A DNA stretch of 64,000 nucleotides from JBBIOI01 sp037443425 (GTDB lineage Bacteria > Desulfobacterota > BSN033 > UBA1163): positions 1-64,000 of the forward strand of contig JBBIOI010000001.1 in NCBI GenBank assembly GCA_037443425.1. Reading direction: 5' to 3'. This document shows positions 1 to 8,917 of this stretch, piece after piece (the first letter of the stretch is position 1; each line of letters begins with the position of its first letter). The notes under the pieces are model-generated. The model was given only the letters and a program-made list of their open reading frames with translations, was not told the origin of the DNA and made no database searches. The position numbers and the translations under genes were made by a program.

Positions 1-426
1 CTCCTCCAGTTCAAGTGCCTGAAAGAATAACTCTTCTATTTTATCAACAGGTAACGGAATAAGATTCTTTTGCCTTATTGAAAAATTAATGAGAAGCTGT
101 CCATCAGGTGTAAATCGGAGATTATCTTTGCATAAAATTAATTTATCTTTATAAACAAATATCTTTATTTCGGATAGGGGTTGACTAACTTCGGGCATGA
201 TCTTTCTTAACTTTTCTAAACATCTTTTTATTCTCCTAAGAGATATACCTTCATTTAAAAGTCCTTTTAGAGTCCGAAATGCTACAAGCCCTTTGAAATC
301 AAAGAATATATCGCCTGATTCCTTCTTTACATGAGAGACAAGCCCTAGCTTTTCCCAGGTCTTGACCTCCTTCTCTGATACTGATAATATTCTTGATATC
401 TCGTTCTGATTAAATAACCTGTTCAT
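1..426 (-). CDS. MerR-like DNA-binding regulator, 3' part outside the window
   Basis: The minus-strand frame opens with ATG at 426 and runs off the left edge (142 codons seen). Its N-terminus reads as a winged-helix MerR-type domain: NQNEISRILSVSEKEVKTWE is a helix-turn-helix, followed by a wing and a region like the second half of the domain (FKGLVAFRTLKGLLNEGISL). Relatives of this layout carry TPR repeats further on; that part is not visible. The ATG overlaps the ligase stop codon as ATGA (423-426), so it is translationally coupled to the NHEJ genes and is probably the last gene of that operon. It may control the operon; this is inference from position only. Confidence 0.7.
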   Translation of the reverse strand, partial: MNRLFNQNEISRILSVSEKEVKTWEKLGLVSHVKKESGDIFFDFKGLVAFRTLKGLLNEGISLRRIKRCLEKLRKIMPEVSQPLSEIKIFVYKDKLILCKDNLRFTPDGQLLINFSIRQKNLIPLPVDKIEELFFQALELEE

Positions 427-1337
427 TCTATAAGCTTTTTAAAAACAGGGGCTCTAAAAAGCCCATCTCCTGTCATTTCCTGAAAAAGCACTTCACATCT
501 AATTACAGGTTTAACCCAGATTATACCTTTTTGTTTTCTTAAATTTGGGATTGGAGGTTTATCAACTTCTAACTGTTTTAATCTTGATGATATCTCTTTA
601 AGCATTTCTTCATCAAAACCACTTCCAACTTTTCCCCGAAAAATAAATTCCCCTTTATCTAAAGTCGCAATTGCTAAAGAACCAAAAACCCCGCTTCTTT
701 CCCCTTTGCCCTGAGTATAGCCTATTATGAAACACTCTTTTGATGACCTTGGTTTAATCTTCAACCAATACCTTGACCTTTTCCCAATCAGATAGGGACT
801 GTTTATTGACTTAGCCATTATACCTTCAAATCCATTTGATACAACCTCTTTAAAAAATGCTATTCCTTTTTCATTGATGAATTTTGATTCTATTATGGAT
901 GCAGGACACTTAAGAATATTTTTTAATATTCCCTTCCTTTCTATTAATGGTATTTGAATACAACTCCTGTCATTTAGATAAAGTATATCAAAAACAATAT
1001 ATGTAGCAGGCATGGTTTTTGAGAGAATTCTTATTCTTAATGGATCTTCTATATGTTCTCTTTGCTGTAATCTATTAAAATCAGGCCTTCCATTATGAAA
1101 GACAACAATCTCACCATCTAATATTACGTTCTTTGCCTCAATCTCTTTATATATCTGAATAAGTTCGGGGTATCGATATGTTATATCAACAAGCCTTCGA
1201 TTCTGGAGGCGGATATCCCTGCCATTAAAAAAGGTTATACATCTTGTTCCATCCCATTTTATCTCAAATATATGTTTGTTGGAATCAAAAGGACTGGAGG
1301 AATAAGCAAGCATTGGTAAGACTTTTTCGTCAAGCAT
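423..1337 (-). CDS. ligD: ATP-dependent DNA ligase, LigD ligase-domain type
   Basis: The protein has 304 residues, the size of a stand-alone LigD ligase module. The adenylation motif KWDG places the nucleotidyl lysine at K27. Further nucleotidyltransferase motifs are visible: LDGEIVVF (motif III), EGIMAKS (IV) and WLKIKP (V). The C-terminal OB-fold part ends with GDGLFRAPVFK. No polymerase or phosphoesterase domain is fused, unlike the large LigD of Pseudomonas or Mycobacterium. The start overlaps the Ku stop by 8 bases, as expected for a tightly coupled NHEJ pair. Its role is to seal double-strand breaks with Ku. A second, unrelated ATP-dependent ligase lies at 26689. Confidence 0.93.
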   Translation of the reverse strand: MLDEKVLPMLAYSSSPFDSNKHIFEIKWDGTRCITFFNGRDIRLQNRRLVDITYRYPELIQIYKEIEAKNVILDGEIVVFHNGRPDFNRLQQREHIEDPLRIRILSKTMPATYIVFDILYLNDRSCIQIPLIERKGILKNILKCPASIIESKFINEKGIAFFKEVVSNGFEGIMAKSINSPYLIGKRSRYWLKIKPRSSKECFIIGYTQGKGERSGVFGSLAIATLDKGEFIFRGKVGSGFDEEMLKEISSRLKQLEVDKPPIPNLRKQKGIIWVKPVIRCEVLFQEMTGDGLFRAPVFKKLIE

Positions 1338-2199
1338 CTACTGCCTTTTCCTCTTTTATTTGAGCCTTTTTTACCTTCCTCCCAGCGGTTGCCATTTCCT
1401 TACGGGGTATTTCTCGAGTCTTCTCGGTCTCTTTTAAACTCTTCTCAAGGGCATCCATAAGGCTTATAACCTTTGCCCTCTCAACTTCTGGTTTTACTTT
1501 TATCTCCTCGCCCTCGATCTTTGCCTTAATGATCTCCATGAGCCCTTGACTGTATTCATCAACATATTCCTCAGGTTTAAAACTACCACTCATATTATTA
1601 ATGACAGCCTTTGCCATTGATATGGCATTTGTATCTAAAGAAATCTTACCGATTTCTTCAATGCCTTCAATCTTTTCTATCTTTTGTATTTCGTCAGGAT
1701 AATAAAGACCATAAGCAATAAAGTTTCTATTATATGGAGATATCGAAAACAGATGCTCCCTATTTCTTAATACAACCTTCGCAAGGGCGGCCTTTCTTGT
1801 CTCGGACATAGCCTTATGAAAAAGTGAGAAAGCCTCTTCACCTATCTTCCCATCCGGAACTATATAATAAGATTCTGAATAATATATTGGATGAATTTCT
1901 CTTTCATCTATAAATTTTAATATCTCAATCGCCTCTGTCGACTCTTTTTTAACCTTCTGTAGGTCCTCATCTGTTATAATTACAAACATATCCTTCCCAT
2001 ACTGATAGCCCCTTACAATCTCCTCATCTGATATATCTCGATTACAGGCCGGACAGAATGTCTTCTGTTTGATTCTTGTCTTACATTCTTTATGAAGAAG
2101 GTTAAACTGGATTGACTTCCTTTTATTAACTGCATTATAAAGCTTTATGGGTATAGTAACCAGACTCACCTTTAAATATCCTTTCCATATAGCCCTCAT
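1330..2199 (-). CDS. ku: Ku protein, DNA end binding (NHEJ)
   Basis: This is a 289-residue bacterial Ku homodimer subunit. It begins MRAIWKGYLKVSLVTIPIKLY, the typical Ku N-terminus, and contains the CPACNRDI segment and the DEDLQKVKKESTEAIEI region of the family core. The last 60 or so residues form a lysine-rich tail, common in bacterial Ku and thought to help DNA binding and ligase recruitment. A good ribosome site (AAAGGAG) precedes the ATG at 2199. It is followed directly by the ligase, and preceded by the small zinc-finger gene 21 bases upstream, so all are likely one transcript. Confidence 0.95.
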   Translation of the reverse strand: MRAIWKGYLKVSLVTIPIKLYNAVNKRKSIQFNLLHKECKTRIKQKTFCPACNRDISDEEIVRGYQYGKDMFVIITDEDLQKVKKESTEAIEILKFIDEREIHPIYYSESYYIVPDGKIGEEAFSLFHKAMSETRKAALAKVVLRNREHLFSISPYNRNFIAYGLYYPDEIQKIEKIEGIEEIGKISLDTNAISMAKAVINNMSGSFKPEEYVDEYSQGLMEIIKAKIEGEEIKVKPEVERAKVISLMDALEKSLKETEKTREIPRKEMATAGRKVKKAQIKEEKAVDA

Positions 2200-2220
2200 A
2201 GAGTCTCCTTTCTTTAGCCA

Positions 2221-2415
2221 TCAATTGGCTATCTCTTTTTTCTGATCTTCTATCTCTCTCTTTCCAGCTATCGCCATTGGCTTTTTGGGTAAAGCATCCT
2301 CTTCACCTTCATATTTTAAACCATTCTTGTATAGATCATAACAATAAATGCACATCCCTTGATTTGTCCAAAAATAACTATCCTCTATTGTTTCTCCACA
2401 ATATCTACACCTCAT
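2221..2415 (-). CDS. Small zinc-finger protein at the head of the NHEJ operon
   Basis: The 64-residue protein has two CxxC pairs (C3/C6 and C22/C25), spaced as in a one-zinc treble clef or rubredoxin-like knuckle, followed by a polar tail rich in K and E. The start is supported by GAGGAGG a few bases upstream. It lies immediately upstream of Ku in the same direction. I do not recognise a named family. Position suggests a co-expressed accessory of end joining, or simply a leader gene; both are inference. Confidence 0.7.
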   Translation of the reverse strand: MRCRYCGETIEDSYFWTNQGMCIYCYDLYKNGLKYEGEEDALPKKPMAIAGKREIEDQKKEIAN

Positions 2416-2481
2416 CCTTATAACCTCCTCAAATATAATATCTTAAAAATTACACGCTTTGTCAATAATCATTTAGGAGAC

Positions 2482-2693
2482 CTCTGAAAAACTATTTAAA
2501 AATTCTTTCATAAATGGGGAGTGGGGTGAAAAAGCCTTCGAGCGGATACCTTTTATAGGTTAGCACTATTGATTAATCCCCTTAAAATAATTGGGTTTTT
2601 TTAAAGCGATTGTTAGCAATTTAAACATTAAAAGCCCGCATTCGAAGGGTTTTGAAACCCTACCTCCCCAGTCTTTCAAAGACTTTTTCAGAG
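2482..2693 (-). repeat. Repeat A copy 1, MITE-like element of about 212 bp
   Basis: This stretch is nearly identical to the reverse complement of 39301-39515. Both ends begin CTCTGAAAAA pointing inward, with GGGGAG a little further in, giving short imperfect terminal inverted repeats. No ORF is present. It fills most of the 2416-2832 intergenic gap; outside it only AT-rich sequence and the ribosome site of the next gene are seen. The size and ends suit a non-autonomous transposon relic, but no cognate transposase is in the window. Confidence 0.8.
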
Positions 2694-2832
2694 TTCTTTT
2701 CAGGGAATATCTTATAAGATTCTTAAATCTCACCATTACATATAAGTGATATTTTCTCCTTTACAAAATTTTAACATTATTTTAATCTAAATTGAGCTAT
2801 TCAAGAATTTCATTGCGATAAAGGAGGTATTT

Positions 2833-3570
2833 ATGATAACAAAATTAAAGGATCTATTTGGAAGGTTTAAATTTGAGATAAGTCCTGTGGGTGTGAAGTT
2901 TCTAAATGTAAGACCTCCTGAAATTAATCCCTTAGATAAGGTTATGGATTTCTGCGAGATGTTAAAAGAGGCACAAAATGGTAGCGATTTCTATGTCACA
3001 AAAGATAACTTTACATGCATAGGCCCTCTTATTCTTGGTATGATAGAAAATGAACCTATATTTGAGCAGGGACGAGTAGGACCAAGGCTTGGAATCTTTA
3101 AAGAAGAAAGGGCAAATAGAAGGATCTACCAATATCTTCCAAGACTACCAAGAAACTCTGTAACGTATGTTTCATTTTCACCCATTGAGAAAATGAATTT
3201 TGAACCTGATCTTATAATTATCCTTGCCACAGTTGAACAAGCAGAAATCATACTTCGTGCAAAATCTTATACCACAGGAGAATTCTGGAGCGCAAAGGGG
3301 ACACCTGTAGCTGGATGTGCATGGCTTTATATCTATCCGTATCTTACTGGAGATATAAATTTTACTGTTACAGGATTCGGGTTTGGGATGAAATCGCGAA
3401 GGCTTTTTCCAGAGGGTAGAATCCTTATGACAATCCCATGGGATAAGATCCCCCAACTGGTAACAAATCTTCAGGAGATAGAATGGATACCAGAATCTTA
3501 TAATCTCGGCCCGGAAGGTCACAAGAAGAAGGTAAGAAGAATACTTGAAGAACTAAAGAAAGAATCGTAA
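2833..3570 (+). CDS. DUF169 family protein
   Basis: The 245 residues match the DUF169 pattern: an N-terminal PVGVKFL segment, a central FTCIGPLILGM segment with one cysteine, and a C-terminal IPWDKIPQLV segment. DUF169 proteins are common in anaerobes; no reaction is established. AAGGAGG precedes the ATG. It stands alone on the plus strand and converges on the YhhQ gene with only 3 bases between stops. A second family member is at 50295, so the genome carries at least two. Confidence 0.8.
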   Translation: MITKLKDLFGRFKFEISPVGVKFLNVRPPEINPLDKVMDFCEMLKEAQNGSDFYVTKDNFTCIGPLILGMIENEPIFEQGRVGPRLGIFKEERANRRIYQYLPRLPRNSVTYVSFSPIEKMNFEPDLIIILATVEQAEIILRAKSYTTGEFWSAKGTPVAGCAWLYIYPYLTGDINFTVTGFGFGMKSRRLFPEGRILMTIPWDKIPQLVTNLQEIEWIPESYNLGPEGHKKKVRRILEELKKES

Positions 3571-3573
3571 TTT

Positions 3574-4257
3574 TTAGATCGATTTTTGTAGTAATCTTTT
3601 ATACCATAAAAACCAAGGCGTGTCTAAAAAGCCTATAATATTTTTACTGATGATCTGTCCTGCTATAAGTGGAACAACAGGCATAACTCCATAAAATGCC
3701 AGTGTTACGAAAATGATACTATCTAATGTCAAATCTAATAAATCGCTTGTTATACTTCTTAAAAAGACCCTTCTCTCATATCTCTTTTTTAACCATGCAA
3801 ACACATAAGCATCAAGATTCTGACATATTAAAAAAGAGAGCCAAGATGCCCCTGTAATTCTTATTCCTAAGCCAAAAATACCCTTCCATGCCTCTTCAAA
3901 TTTAAAGAGGGGTGCTGGAGATAAATTATTTATCATTAATATAAAGGTCACTAAAAGGACCTGCGTTATGAAGGCTATAGCTATTGCAAGGTGAGTTCTT
4001 TTTCTTCCGTAAACTTCATTAATCATATCTATACTTTGAGCTATGAATGGGTAGATGAAAACAGCCGAAGGTGCATAAAAGCTATAAAGACCTAAATCAA
4101 AAATTACAATCCTTGCAGCTAAGATCTGCGATGCACCTAAATAAATAGTGTAGAACGAAACCAAGGCTGCATATCCAAACTCATTATACTTTCTGACAAT
4201 ATAAGCGCTTGCATATGTAACAATGGTTAAACTAACAATCCAATAAATCCAGACCAT
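3574..4257 (-). CDS. yhhQ: Queuosine precursor transporter, YhhQ/VUT family
   Basis: A 227-residue integral membrane protein with about six hydrophobic helices. The family signature is visible as SIDMINEVYGRKR after helix 3, and as QNLDAYVFAWLKKR and SDLLDLTLDSIIFV later. YhhQ-type carriers take up the queuosine precursors preQ0 or preQ1 for tRNA modification. No preQ1 riboswitch was seen in the upstream 155 bases. The gene sits downstream of the reductase genes but a gap of 155 bases separates it, so it may have its own promoter. Confidence 0.85.
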   Translation of the reverse strand: MVWIYWIVSLTIVTYASAYIVRKYNEFGYAALVSFYTIYLGASQILAARIVIFDLGLYSFYAPSAVFIYPFIAQSIDMINEVYGRKRTHLAIAIAFITQVLLVTFILMINNLSPAPLFKFEEAWKGIFGLGIRITGASWLSFLICQNLDAYVFAWLKKRYERRVFLRSITSDLLDLTLDSIIFVTLAFYGVMPVVPLIAGQIISKNIIGFLDTPWFLWYKRLLQKSI

Positions 4258-4412
4258 AAGTGCCTAATCCCAACAAATTCGGTAATGCTTGCTTCCTGCT
4301 TTTGAATGACTTTATAAAATAAGCCTAGTATGTTATAGAATCCCTTTCTTCAATCCTTTAAGATGTGTAATTTGTTATCTTGGTAATTTAAGAAAGTTAA
4401 GGTTTATTTATC

Positions 4413-5231
4413 TCACTGTTTATAGAGGTTATCTGCAAATAAAGCTGCACCAAAAGCTACTGCCATTGAAGGATCTAAATCAATTTTAGGAGCTAAAAGA
4501 TCTATTTTTAAACTCTCTTTTAACCATTTCATTATACCAGGATTGCGGCTCATTCCTCCAGTTACTACAAAATCCTTTTTTAAACCTAACCTCTCTACCA
4601 AAATGGCAATCCTTTTGGCCATAGCATAGTGGTAGGCAGTTACTATTTTCTCAGGCGAAACCCTGTCTTTAACAAGATCAAAAGCCTCTGATCTGGCATA
4701 GACAACACAGAAATCACTTATCTTTGGAAATTCACTTGTTTCTAAAGCTATCTTTCCAATCTCTTTTAGATCCATGTTAACAAGGTCAGCCAATACCTCA
4801 ATAGAAACGCCAATTCCAGAGGAGCATTTATCATTCCATAAAAAATCTAAAACCCTACCATTTTCAGTACAATGAATCACTTTACAGCTTTCACCACCGG
4901 CCTCCAAAATTGTTCGGACAGATTTCCCCCACATTTCTATCGCCCCTTTTGCTGCGCATGAAATCTCGGATGCTGTTTTATGAGCAAATGAAACCTGTGA
5001 CTTACCGTATCCAGTCGCTACTATATAGTGGATATCATCCAAACTTAAATTTACTTTCCTCGATGCCTCTTCGATTACTTTCAGGGCAGACTCTTTTGGT
5101 ATTCGTGTCCTAATTTCGGAGGATGATATCTGCTCCCTATCCATAAGAATCACAGCCTTAGAACTTACTGACCCAATATCAATTCCAGCAACAACTATCT
5201 TGCCATTAGAATCAATTTTATTTTTATTCAT
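4413..5231 (-). CDS. ATPase/electron-activating subunit, BcrA/BcrD/HgdC family (first of two)
   Basis: This ASKHA-fold ATPase transfers electrons one at a time to a CoA-thioester reductase or dehydratase. Phosphate motif GIDIGSVSSK is near the N-terminus and VTGGMSRNPG near the end. The two cluster cysteines that bridge a 4Fe-4S cluster between two subunits are present in NDKC and SDFC (C136 and C175), 39 residues apart as in component A of 2-hydroxyglutaryl-CoA dehydratase. I start it at ATG 5231 because GGTGGAG lies just upstream; an earlier ATG at 5249 would put that site inside the gene. It overlaps its upstream partner by 8 bases. Two different activases side by side point to benzoyl-CoA reductase class I rather than a dehydratase. 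Confidence 0.82.
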   Translation of the reverse strand: MNKNKIDSNGKIVVAGIDIGSVSSKAVILMDREQISSSEIRTRIPKESALKVIEEASRKVNLSLDDIHYIVATGYGKSQVSFAHKTASEISCAAKGAIEMWGKSVRTILEAGGESCKVIHCTENGRVLDFLWNDKCSSGIGVSIEVLADLVNMDLKEIGKIALETSEFPKISDFCVVYARSEAFDLVKDRVSPEKIVTAYHYAMAKRIAILVERLGLKKDFVVTGGMSRNPGIMKWLKESLKIDLLAPKIDLDPSMAVAFGAALFADNLYKQ

Positions 5232-6027
5232 TGAATTCTCCACCTTCATAACTTAATGCAGCACCAATTGCACCTATATATTCAGGATTTTCTAAAACCT
5301 TTAATTCTCTCTCCATCAATATTGAAAGATGATAAATAAGGGCCTTTGATCTGGCTAATCCACCTGCTATAACAAATTTATCTCTTTTTGGTATGTAAGT
5401 ACACATTGAGAAAATCCTTTCAGCTATAAATCTAAATATGGCATCTGCTACATCTGATATGTCGTACCCTTGAGAGATCAAATCAATAGCATCTAACTCG
5501 GCAGAAAGGCCACACTGAACACCGAGTTGAAGCCTTTTTTCAGATTTCAGTGCCAAATCGGAGATTTGTTCTTCATTTAAACCTAAAGTCTTAGTCATAG
5601 TCTTAAAGAAGATGCCAAGACCATCTGCACACTTATCATTCTCGATAACATCAAGGAGATCTCCTTTTTTACTATAATGGATTACTTTAACAATATTACC
5701 ACCAGCATCAATAATAGTTTCTGAATCCCCATCAAGGAATAAAGAACCTCTGGCATCTGCTTCATATTCAGAAACTGTTTTAATTATATTTAATTGAGCC
5801 TTTTTGAGTAAATCCCTGTAGATTCCAGTCGCAATAATTCCGGTCAATTTATCACTTCCAATTCCCGAATGGTTCAGACAATAATTGATGGTTTTCTCTG
5901 CTGATGCCAATGGATTAAACCATGTTGACTCTTTATGGTAGTAAAGAATTTCCCTTCCTCTCATTAATACTACCTTCGTATCTATATGGCCTGTATCTAT
6001 TCCAGCCATTATTTTTTCTCTATCCAA
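5224..6027 (-). CDS. ATPase/electron-activating subunit, BcrA/BcrD/HgdC family (second of two)
   Basis: The 267-residue paralogue of the next gene has phosphate motif AGIDTGHIDTK, IDAGGNIVK in the adenosine region, and VIAGGLARSK near the end. Cluster cysteines are C133 (ENDKC) and C172 (GVQC), again 39 apart. The pair would form a heterodimer around one 4Fe-4S cluster, as BcrA/BcrD or BzdP/BzdQ do. Both subunits here are short, which resembles the Azoarcus type rather than the Thauera type with one long activase. The start lies 1 base after the upstream stop, so translation is coupled. Confidence 0.82.
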   Translation of the reverse strand: MDREKIMAGIDTGHIDTKVVLMRGREILYYHKESTWFNPLASAEKTINYCLNHSGIGSDKLTGIIATGIYRDLLKKAQLNIIKTVSEYEADARGSLFLDGDSETIIDAGGNIVKVIHYSKKGDLLDVIENDKCADGLGIFFKTMTKTLGLNEEQISDLALKSEKRLQLGVQCGLSAELDAIDLISQGYDISDVADAIFRFIAERIFSMCTYIPKRDKFVIAGGLARSKALIYHLSILMERELKVLENPEYIGAIGAALSYEGGEFNE

Positions 6028-6028
6028 A

Positions 6029-7189
6029 TTATTCTACCCCCTTTATCATCTCTACAAAGGCCTCAAGTCGAGTCTTAAAAAGATTTGTTGGTATAGTTGT
6101 ATCAAGTTCAAGCTCTATTGAGGGAATCCCTAATCTGTTTAATATTGGCTTCAATGCCACAATATCATGTGGTTGGGGACTGCAGAATCTCTGGTATAAA
6201 AATATAATGCCATCCGGACTTAAATCCTCGATAAAATCCTGAATAAACCTGAATCTTCTTCTCTCCCCTATACCAGGAACATTATCCTTTGAAGGACATG
6301 GTATCCTGCTTAAGTATCCCTCTGAAAGCGCCCAGATTTTATTAGGTTGATCCTCAGGAATCTCAAACCAGAAATACCGAGCTACAGTACATGAATCAAT
6401 AAAAATAATAACTAAATTGTCATTCGTCTTTTCGATTAAATCAAAAACCCTCGTATCGTCGCAAGCCCCTCCTGTTACCATCAATCTCAGGGCTGAAGAT
6501 CTATTACCACAATAGTATTTTAATTCCCCTAAGAGGCTTTCGAGCATTTTATTAAACTCTTTCTTATCCATAACCTGAGATGCCAATGTTACGGTCGCAA
6601 GATCAAGACCTTTTATTCCCTCACTATTACCTCTCAATGAATTCCAGAGTTGCTTAAGCAGTCTTCTCGTTTGGTTATAAACCTTTATTGAACTTTCAAT
6701 ATCCTCATCCGAGATATGTGTGTCCGTAAAATTTTCTATAAATTGCTTAAATTCAGTAAAAGATTTCATCAAAAAATCGCAACTTGCTTTAGTCTCCATG
6801 ATATGTGGAAATGGGATAAGAAAGCTTCTTTCCTTAAAACCACAAAATCTCACCCAGACATTAAAGGCCTCGGACATGTGAAGGCAACTACTACCTGTAA
6901 CAATAAGGTCTAAATAATCGTAATTTTTCTTCAACCCCTCATAAGCACAATCATGTGAAAAAGAACAATATGTCTCATGTATATAGCTTCTTGTAATAGA
7001 TTGAGAATTATGGGAGGTTAGAATTCTTACTGGGATAATACCAGCTGAATAAAGAATCTCTTCAGGGATATGAGTACACATATACCCTGCAAGTAGCCTA
7101 CCCTTTCCCTTTATTGATTTCGCATACTCATCTCTATGATCAGTTATATATCGAAATTCTTCTATTATTTTATGAAAATCTTTACTCAT
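6029..7189 (-). CDS. CoA-thioester reductase subunit, BcrC/BzdN-like (HGD-D family)
   Basis: A 386-residue member of the 2-hydroxyglutaryl-CoA dehydratase D family. HIPEEILYSAGIIPVR is the family signature. Cysteines likely to hold a cluster are C38, C75, C81, C102 and one in YQRFCSP near residue 347. With the neighbouring 443-residue subunit it would form the catalytic heterodimer that receives low-potential electrons from the activases. Its length fits BcrC/BzdN. The start overlaps the upstream stop by 8 bases. The substrate could be benzoyl-CoA or another CoA ester; sequence alone does not decide. Confidence 0.82.
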   Translation of the reverse strand: MSKDFHKIIEEFRYITDHRDEYAKSIKGKGRLLAGYMCTHIPEEILYSAGIIPVRILTSHNSQSITRSYIHETYCSFSHDCAYEGLKKNYDYLDLIVTGSSCLHMSEAFNVWVRFCGFKERSFLIPFPHIMETKASCDFLMKSFTEFKQFIENFTDTHISDEDIESSIKVYNQTRRLLKQLWNSLRGNSEGIKGLDLATVTLASQVMDKKEFNKMLESLLGELKYYCGNRSSALRLMVTGGACDDTRVFDLIEKTNDNLVIIFIDSCTVARYFWFEIPEDQPNKIWALSEGYLSRIPCPSKDNVPGIGERRRFRFIQDFIEDLSPDGIIFLYQRFCSPQPHDIVALKPILNRLGIPSIELELDTTIPTNLFKTRLEAFVEMIKGVE

Positions 7190-8513
7190 CTACTTTTTGC
7201 CTTTCTCTCTTTTTGTTTGATTCCATAAGACGTACAAAAAGTTCTGTCTTTCTCTTCGAACCAGGCAAATCCATTTTTCGAACATCTACCTGGTCGGTAT
7301 CGTATTCTACGGTAGGAATTTCACCTCTAAATATGCGCTGTAATGCTATGTAACCATTTCTGAAATCAGTTTCACAACTGCGCGAAGGTGCTAACAAAAG
7401 GCCATCTGCCTTATACTCATCTATCATTGAACGGGCCATTAATTCTAATGCCCAATAAGACCTTACCCCTTGCCATGTAGGCCAACCAAGAACTATCTTT
7501 GCAAGCTCAAATATTGCCTTTTTTCTTGTTGATAGATCAAGTTTGTCTACCCATTCGGGATCAATGGGATCCCATGACCATCTTCCATCTACAATTCCTT
7601 TAAAATTACCGACTGTACCAAATGTATAGACAGATGCTACAATCTCTGCTCCGGCCTCTCTAAGGATTCTTGATATCTCTGGATGTCCATATGTATGTGC
7701 TATCCCAAAATAGACAATTCTATAACGTTGGTCAGGAGCAACACTTTTTCCAGTTTCAACCATATATTTCACTTCCTCAAATAATGACTCATATAACCTT
7801 ACTGCCTTATCAGTTGTTCTATCAACTATGGCAGGTGGGAAAAGTGCTATCAAGCGACGTTCATCAAGTGGTGCAGGGATGTTTCTGTTAAGGGCACATA
7901 TATTACCCCATAGAACCAAAACCTTTATCTCATTTCTTACAGCATTTATGAACAAATCTTCTGAAAAATCTCTGCCTGTCACCCTTTGAAGCCATTGAAT
8001 TCCTGCTTCTATCTGTTCACATACATAATTTACAATCTTCGGATCTTTATCAGCATTTCCACCTCCAATCATATCGATGGCATATATAGGAATACCACCA
8101 AGTCGCCTCGAAACCTCCTGATACCACTTGGAATGCTGTGTACAGAGATGCGTTGTCCAAACTAAATCTGGTTTGGGATACTTCTTACTTATTGTCCTAT
8201 CAGGAAGTGCTATCTTATTTCTTACCAATTCACCTATAAAAAGTTTAAGATAGCTACAGGAATGATAACCTAAGCCCGAAACCTCTGAAGCTAAAATATC
8301 ATCCTTACCTTCATCTGGAAATGTTCCAGCTGTTGATGCGGCATGGGGCTCTCCTCCCATTATATATATATCCTCACCAAGACCTTTAAGCGGAGAAAGT
8401 ATGCTCCATGTTGAACCTATACAACGAATTCCCTTAGAGGCCTCAAGATAATTTCTGTAACAAGACCATTGATAATTTTTAAACTCATTCCATATAGATA
8501 ATGAATATGTCAT
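7182..8513 (-). CDS. CoA-thioester reductase subunit, BcrB/BzdO-like (HGD-D family)
   Basis: The 443-residue larger catalytic subunit is first in the four-gene operon. It has the reductase-type start region (WSCYRNYLEASKGIRCIGSTWS) and cluster-type cysteines C86 (YHSCSYLK) and C124 (THLCTQHSKW). The length matches BcrB/BzdO. AAGGGG precedes the ATG. The order large-small-activase-activase differs from Thauera bcrCBAD but keeps the same set. No dedicated 2x4Fe-4S ferredoxin gene is adjacent, whereas one often accompanies these operons. The 950 bases upstream hold only repeats, so the promoter lies in or near them. Confidence 0.82.
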   Translation of the reverse strand: MTYSLSIWNEFKNYQWSCYRNYLEASKGIRCIGSTWSILSPLKGLGEDIYIMGGEPHAASTAGTFPDEGKDDILASEVSGLGYHSCSYLKLFIGELVRNKIALPDRTISKKYPKPDLVWTTHLCTQHSKWYQEVSRRLGGIPIYAIDMIGGGNADKDPKIVNYVCEQIEAGIQWLQRVTGRDFSEDLFINAVRNEIKVLVLWGNICALNRNIPAPLDERRLIALFPPAIVDRTTDKAVRLYESLFEEVKYMVETGKSVAPDQRYRIVYFGIAHTYGHPEISRILREAGAEIVASVYTFGTVGNFKGIVDGRWSWDPIDPEWVDKLDLSTRKKAIFELAKIVLGWPTWQGVRSYWALELMARSMIDEYKADGLLLAPSRSCETDFRNGYIALQRIFRGEIPTVEYDTDQVDVRKMDLPGSKRKTELFVRLMESNKKRERQKVDE

Positions 8514-8734
8514 TTAGAGCCCCTTAAATAATTTTTGTTAAATATAATATATTTTTTAAATTTTTCAAACACACTTCTCATTTAGTAAGCATCTTCTTTT
8601 CTGTGATAAGGTTATATGGCATGTCTGGCAAATTCTTTCCGGCGGTCTTGTCAATAAGCATCCCATTCTCCATTTAGCTTCAAAAGCCTTAATTTCAAAA
8701 GTGGATTATCATTCCTCTTTTACAAACTCATACC

Positions 8735-8901
8735 TAAATTGAAAGATTTTTTTACTAAAAGCCTCTATTTATAAGTCATTGCGAGCCTGAAGGGCGTGGC
8801 AATCTCATATGTTTCTTTCTTAGCTCAGAACAAAAATTTTTTTGAAGAGATTGCTTCGGCTCCCGCCTCGCAATGACAATCTTGAATCGTCCAATTTTAT
8901 A
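8735..8901 (+). repeat. Repeat B copy 1, with inward GTCATTGCGAG ends
   Basis: The element begins TAAATTGA..GATT and ends with the complementary TCGTCCAATTTTA. Inside it has two nested inverted arms (GTCATTGCGAG at 8775 and CGCAATGAC near 8870). Related copies lie at 12489, 20931, 22717, 34137 and 53436. It is part of the 8514-9467 gap. The rest of that gap holds repeat C at 8918 and a repeat B fragment at 9190, and otherwise AT-rich sequence without a credible gene. Confidence 0.75.
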
Positions 8902-8917
8902 TAAAAATTAAAGCTGT

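Noticed and set aside
3178..3522. 114-codon minus-strand ORF
   Set aside because: Antisense shadow of the DUF169 gene, cysteine content arises by chance.
4258..4412. preQ1 riboswitch before the YhhQ-type gene
   Set aside because: No stretch matching the preQ1-I or preQ1-II core could be seen.
8578..8673. 31-codon minus-strand ORF in the 8514-9467 gap
   Set aside because: The translation looks protein-like (LIDKTAGKNLPDMPYN), perhaps a remnant, but it is short, has a stop just before the ATG, no ribosome site and no family match that I can name.
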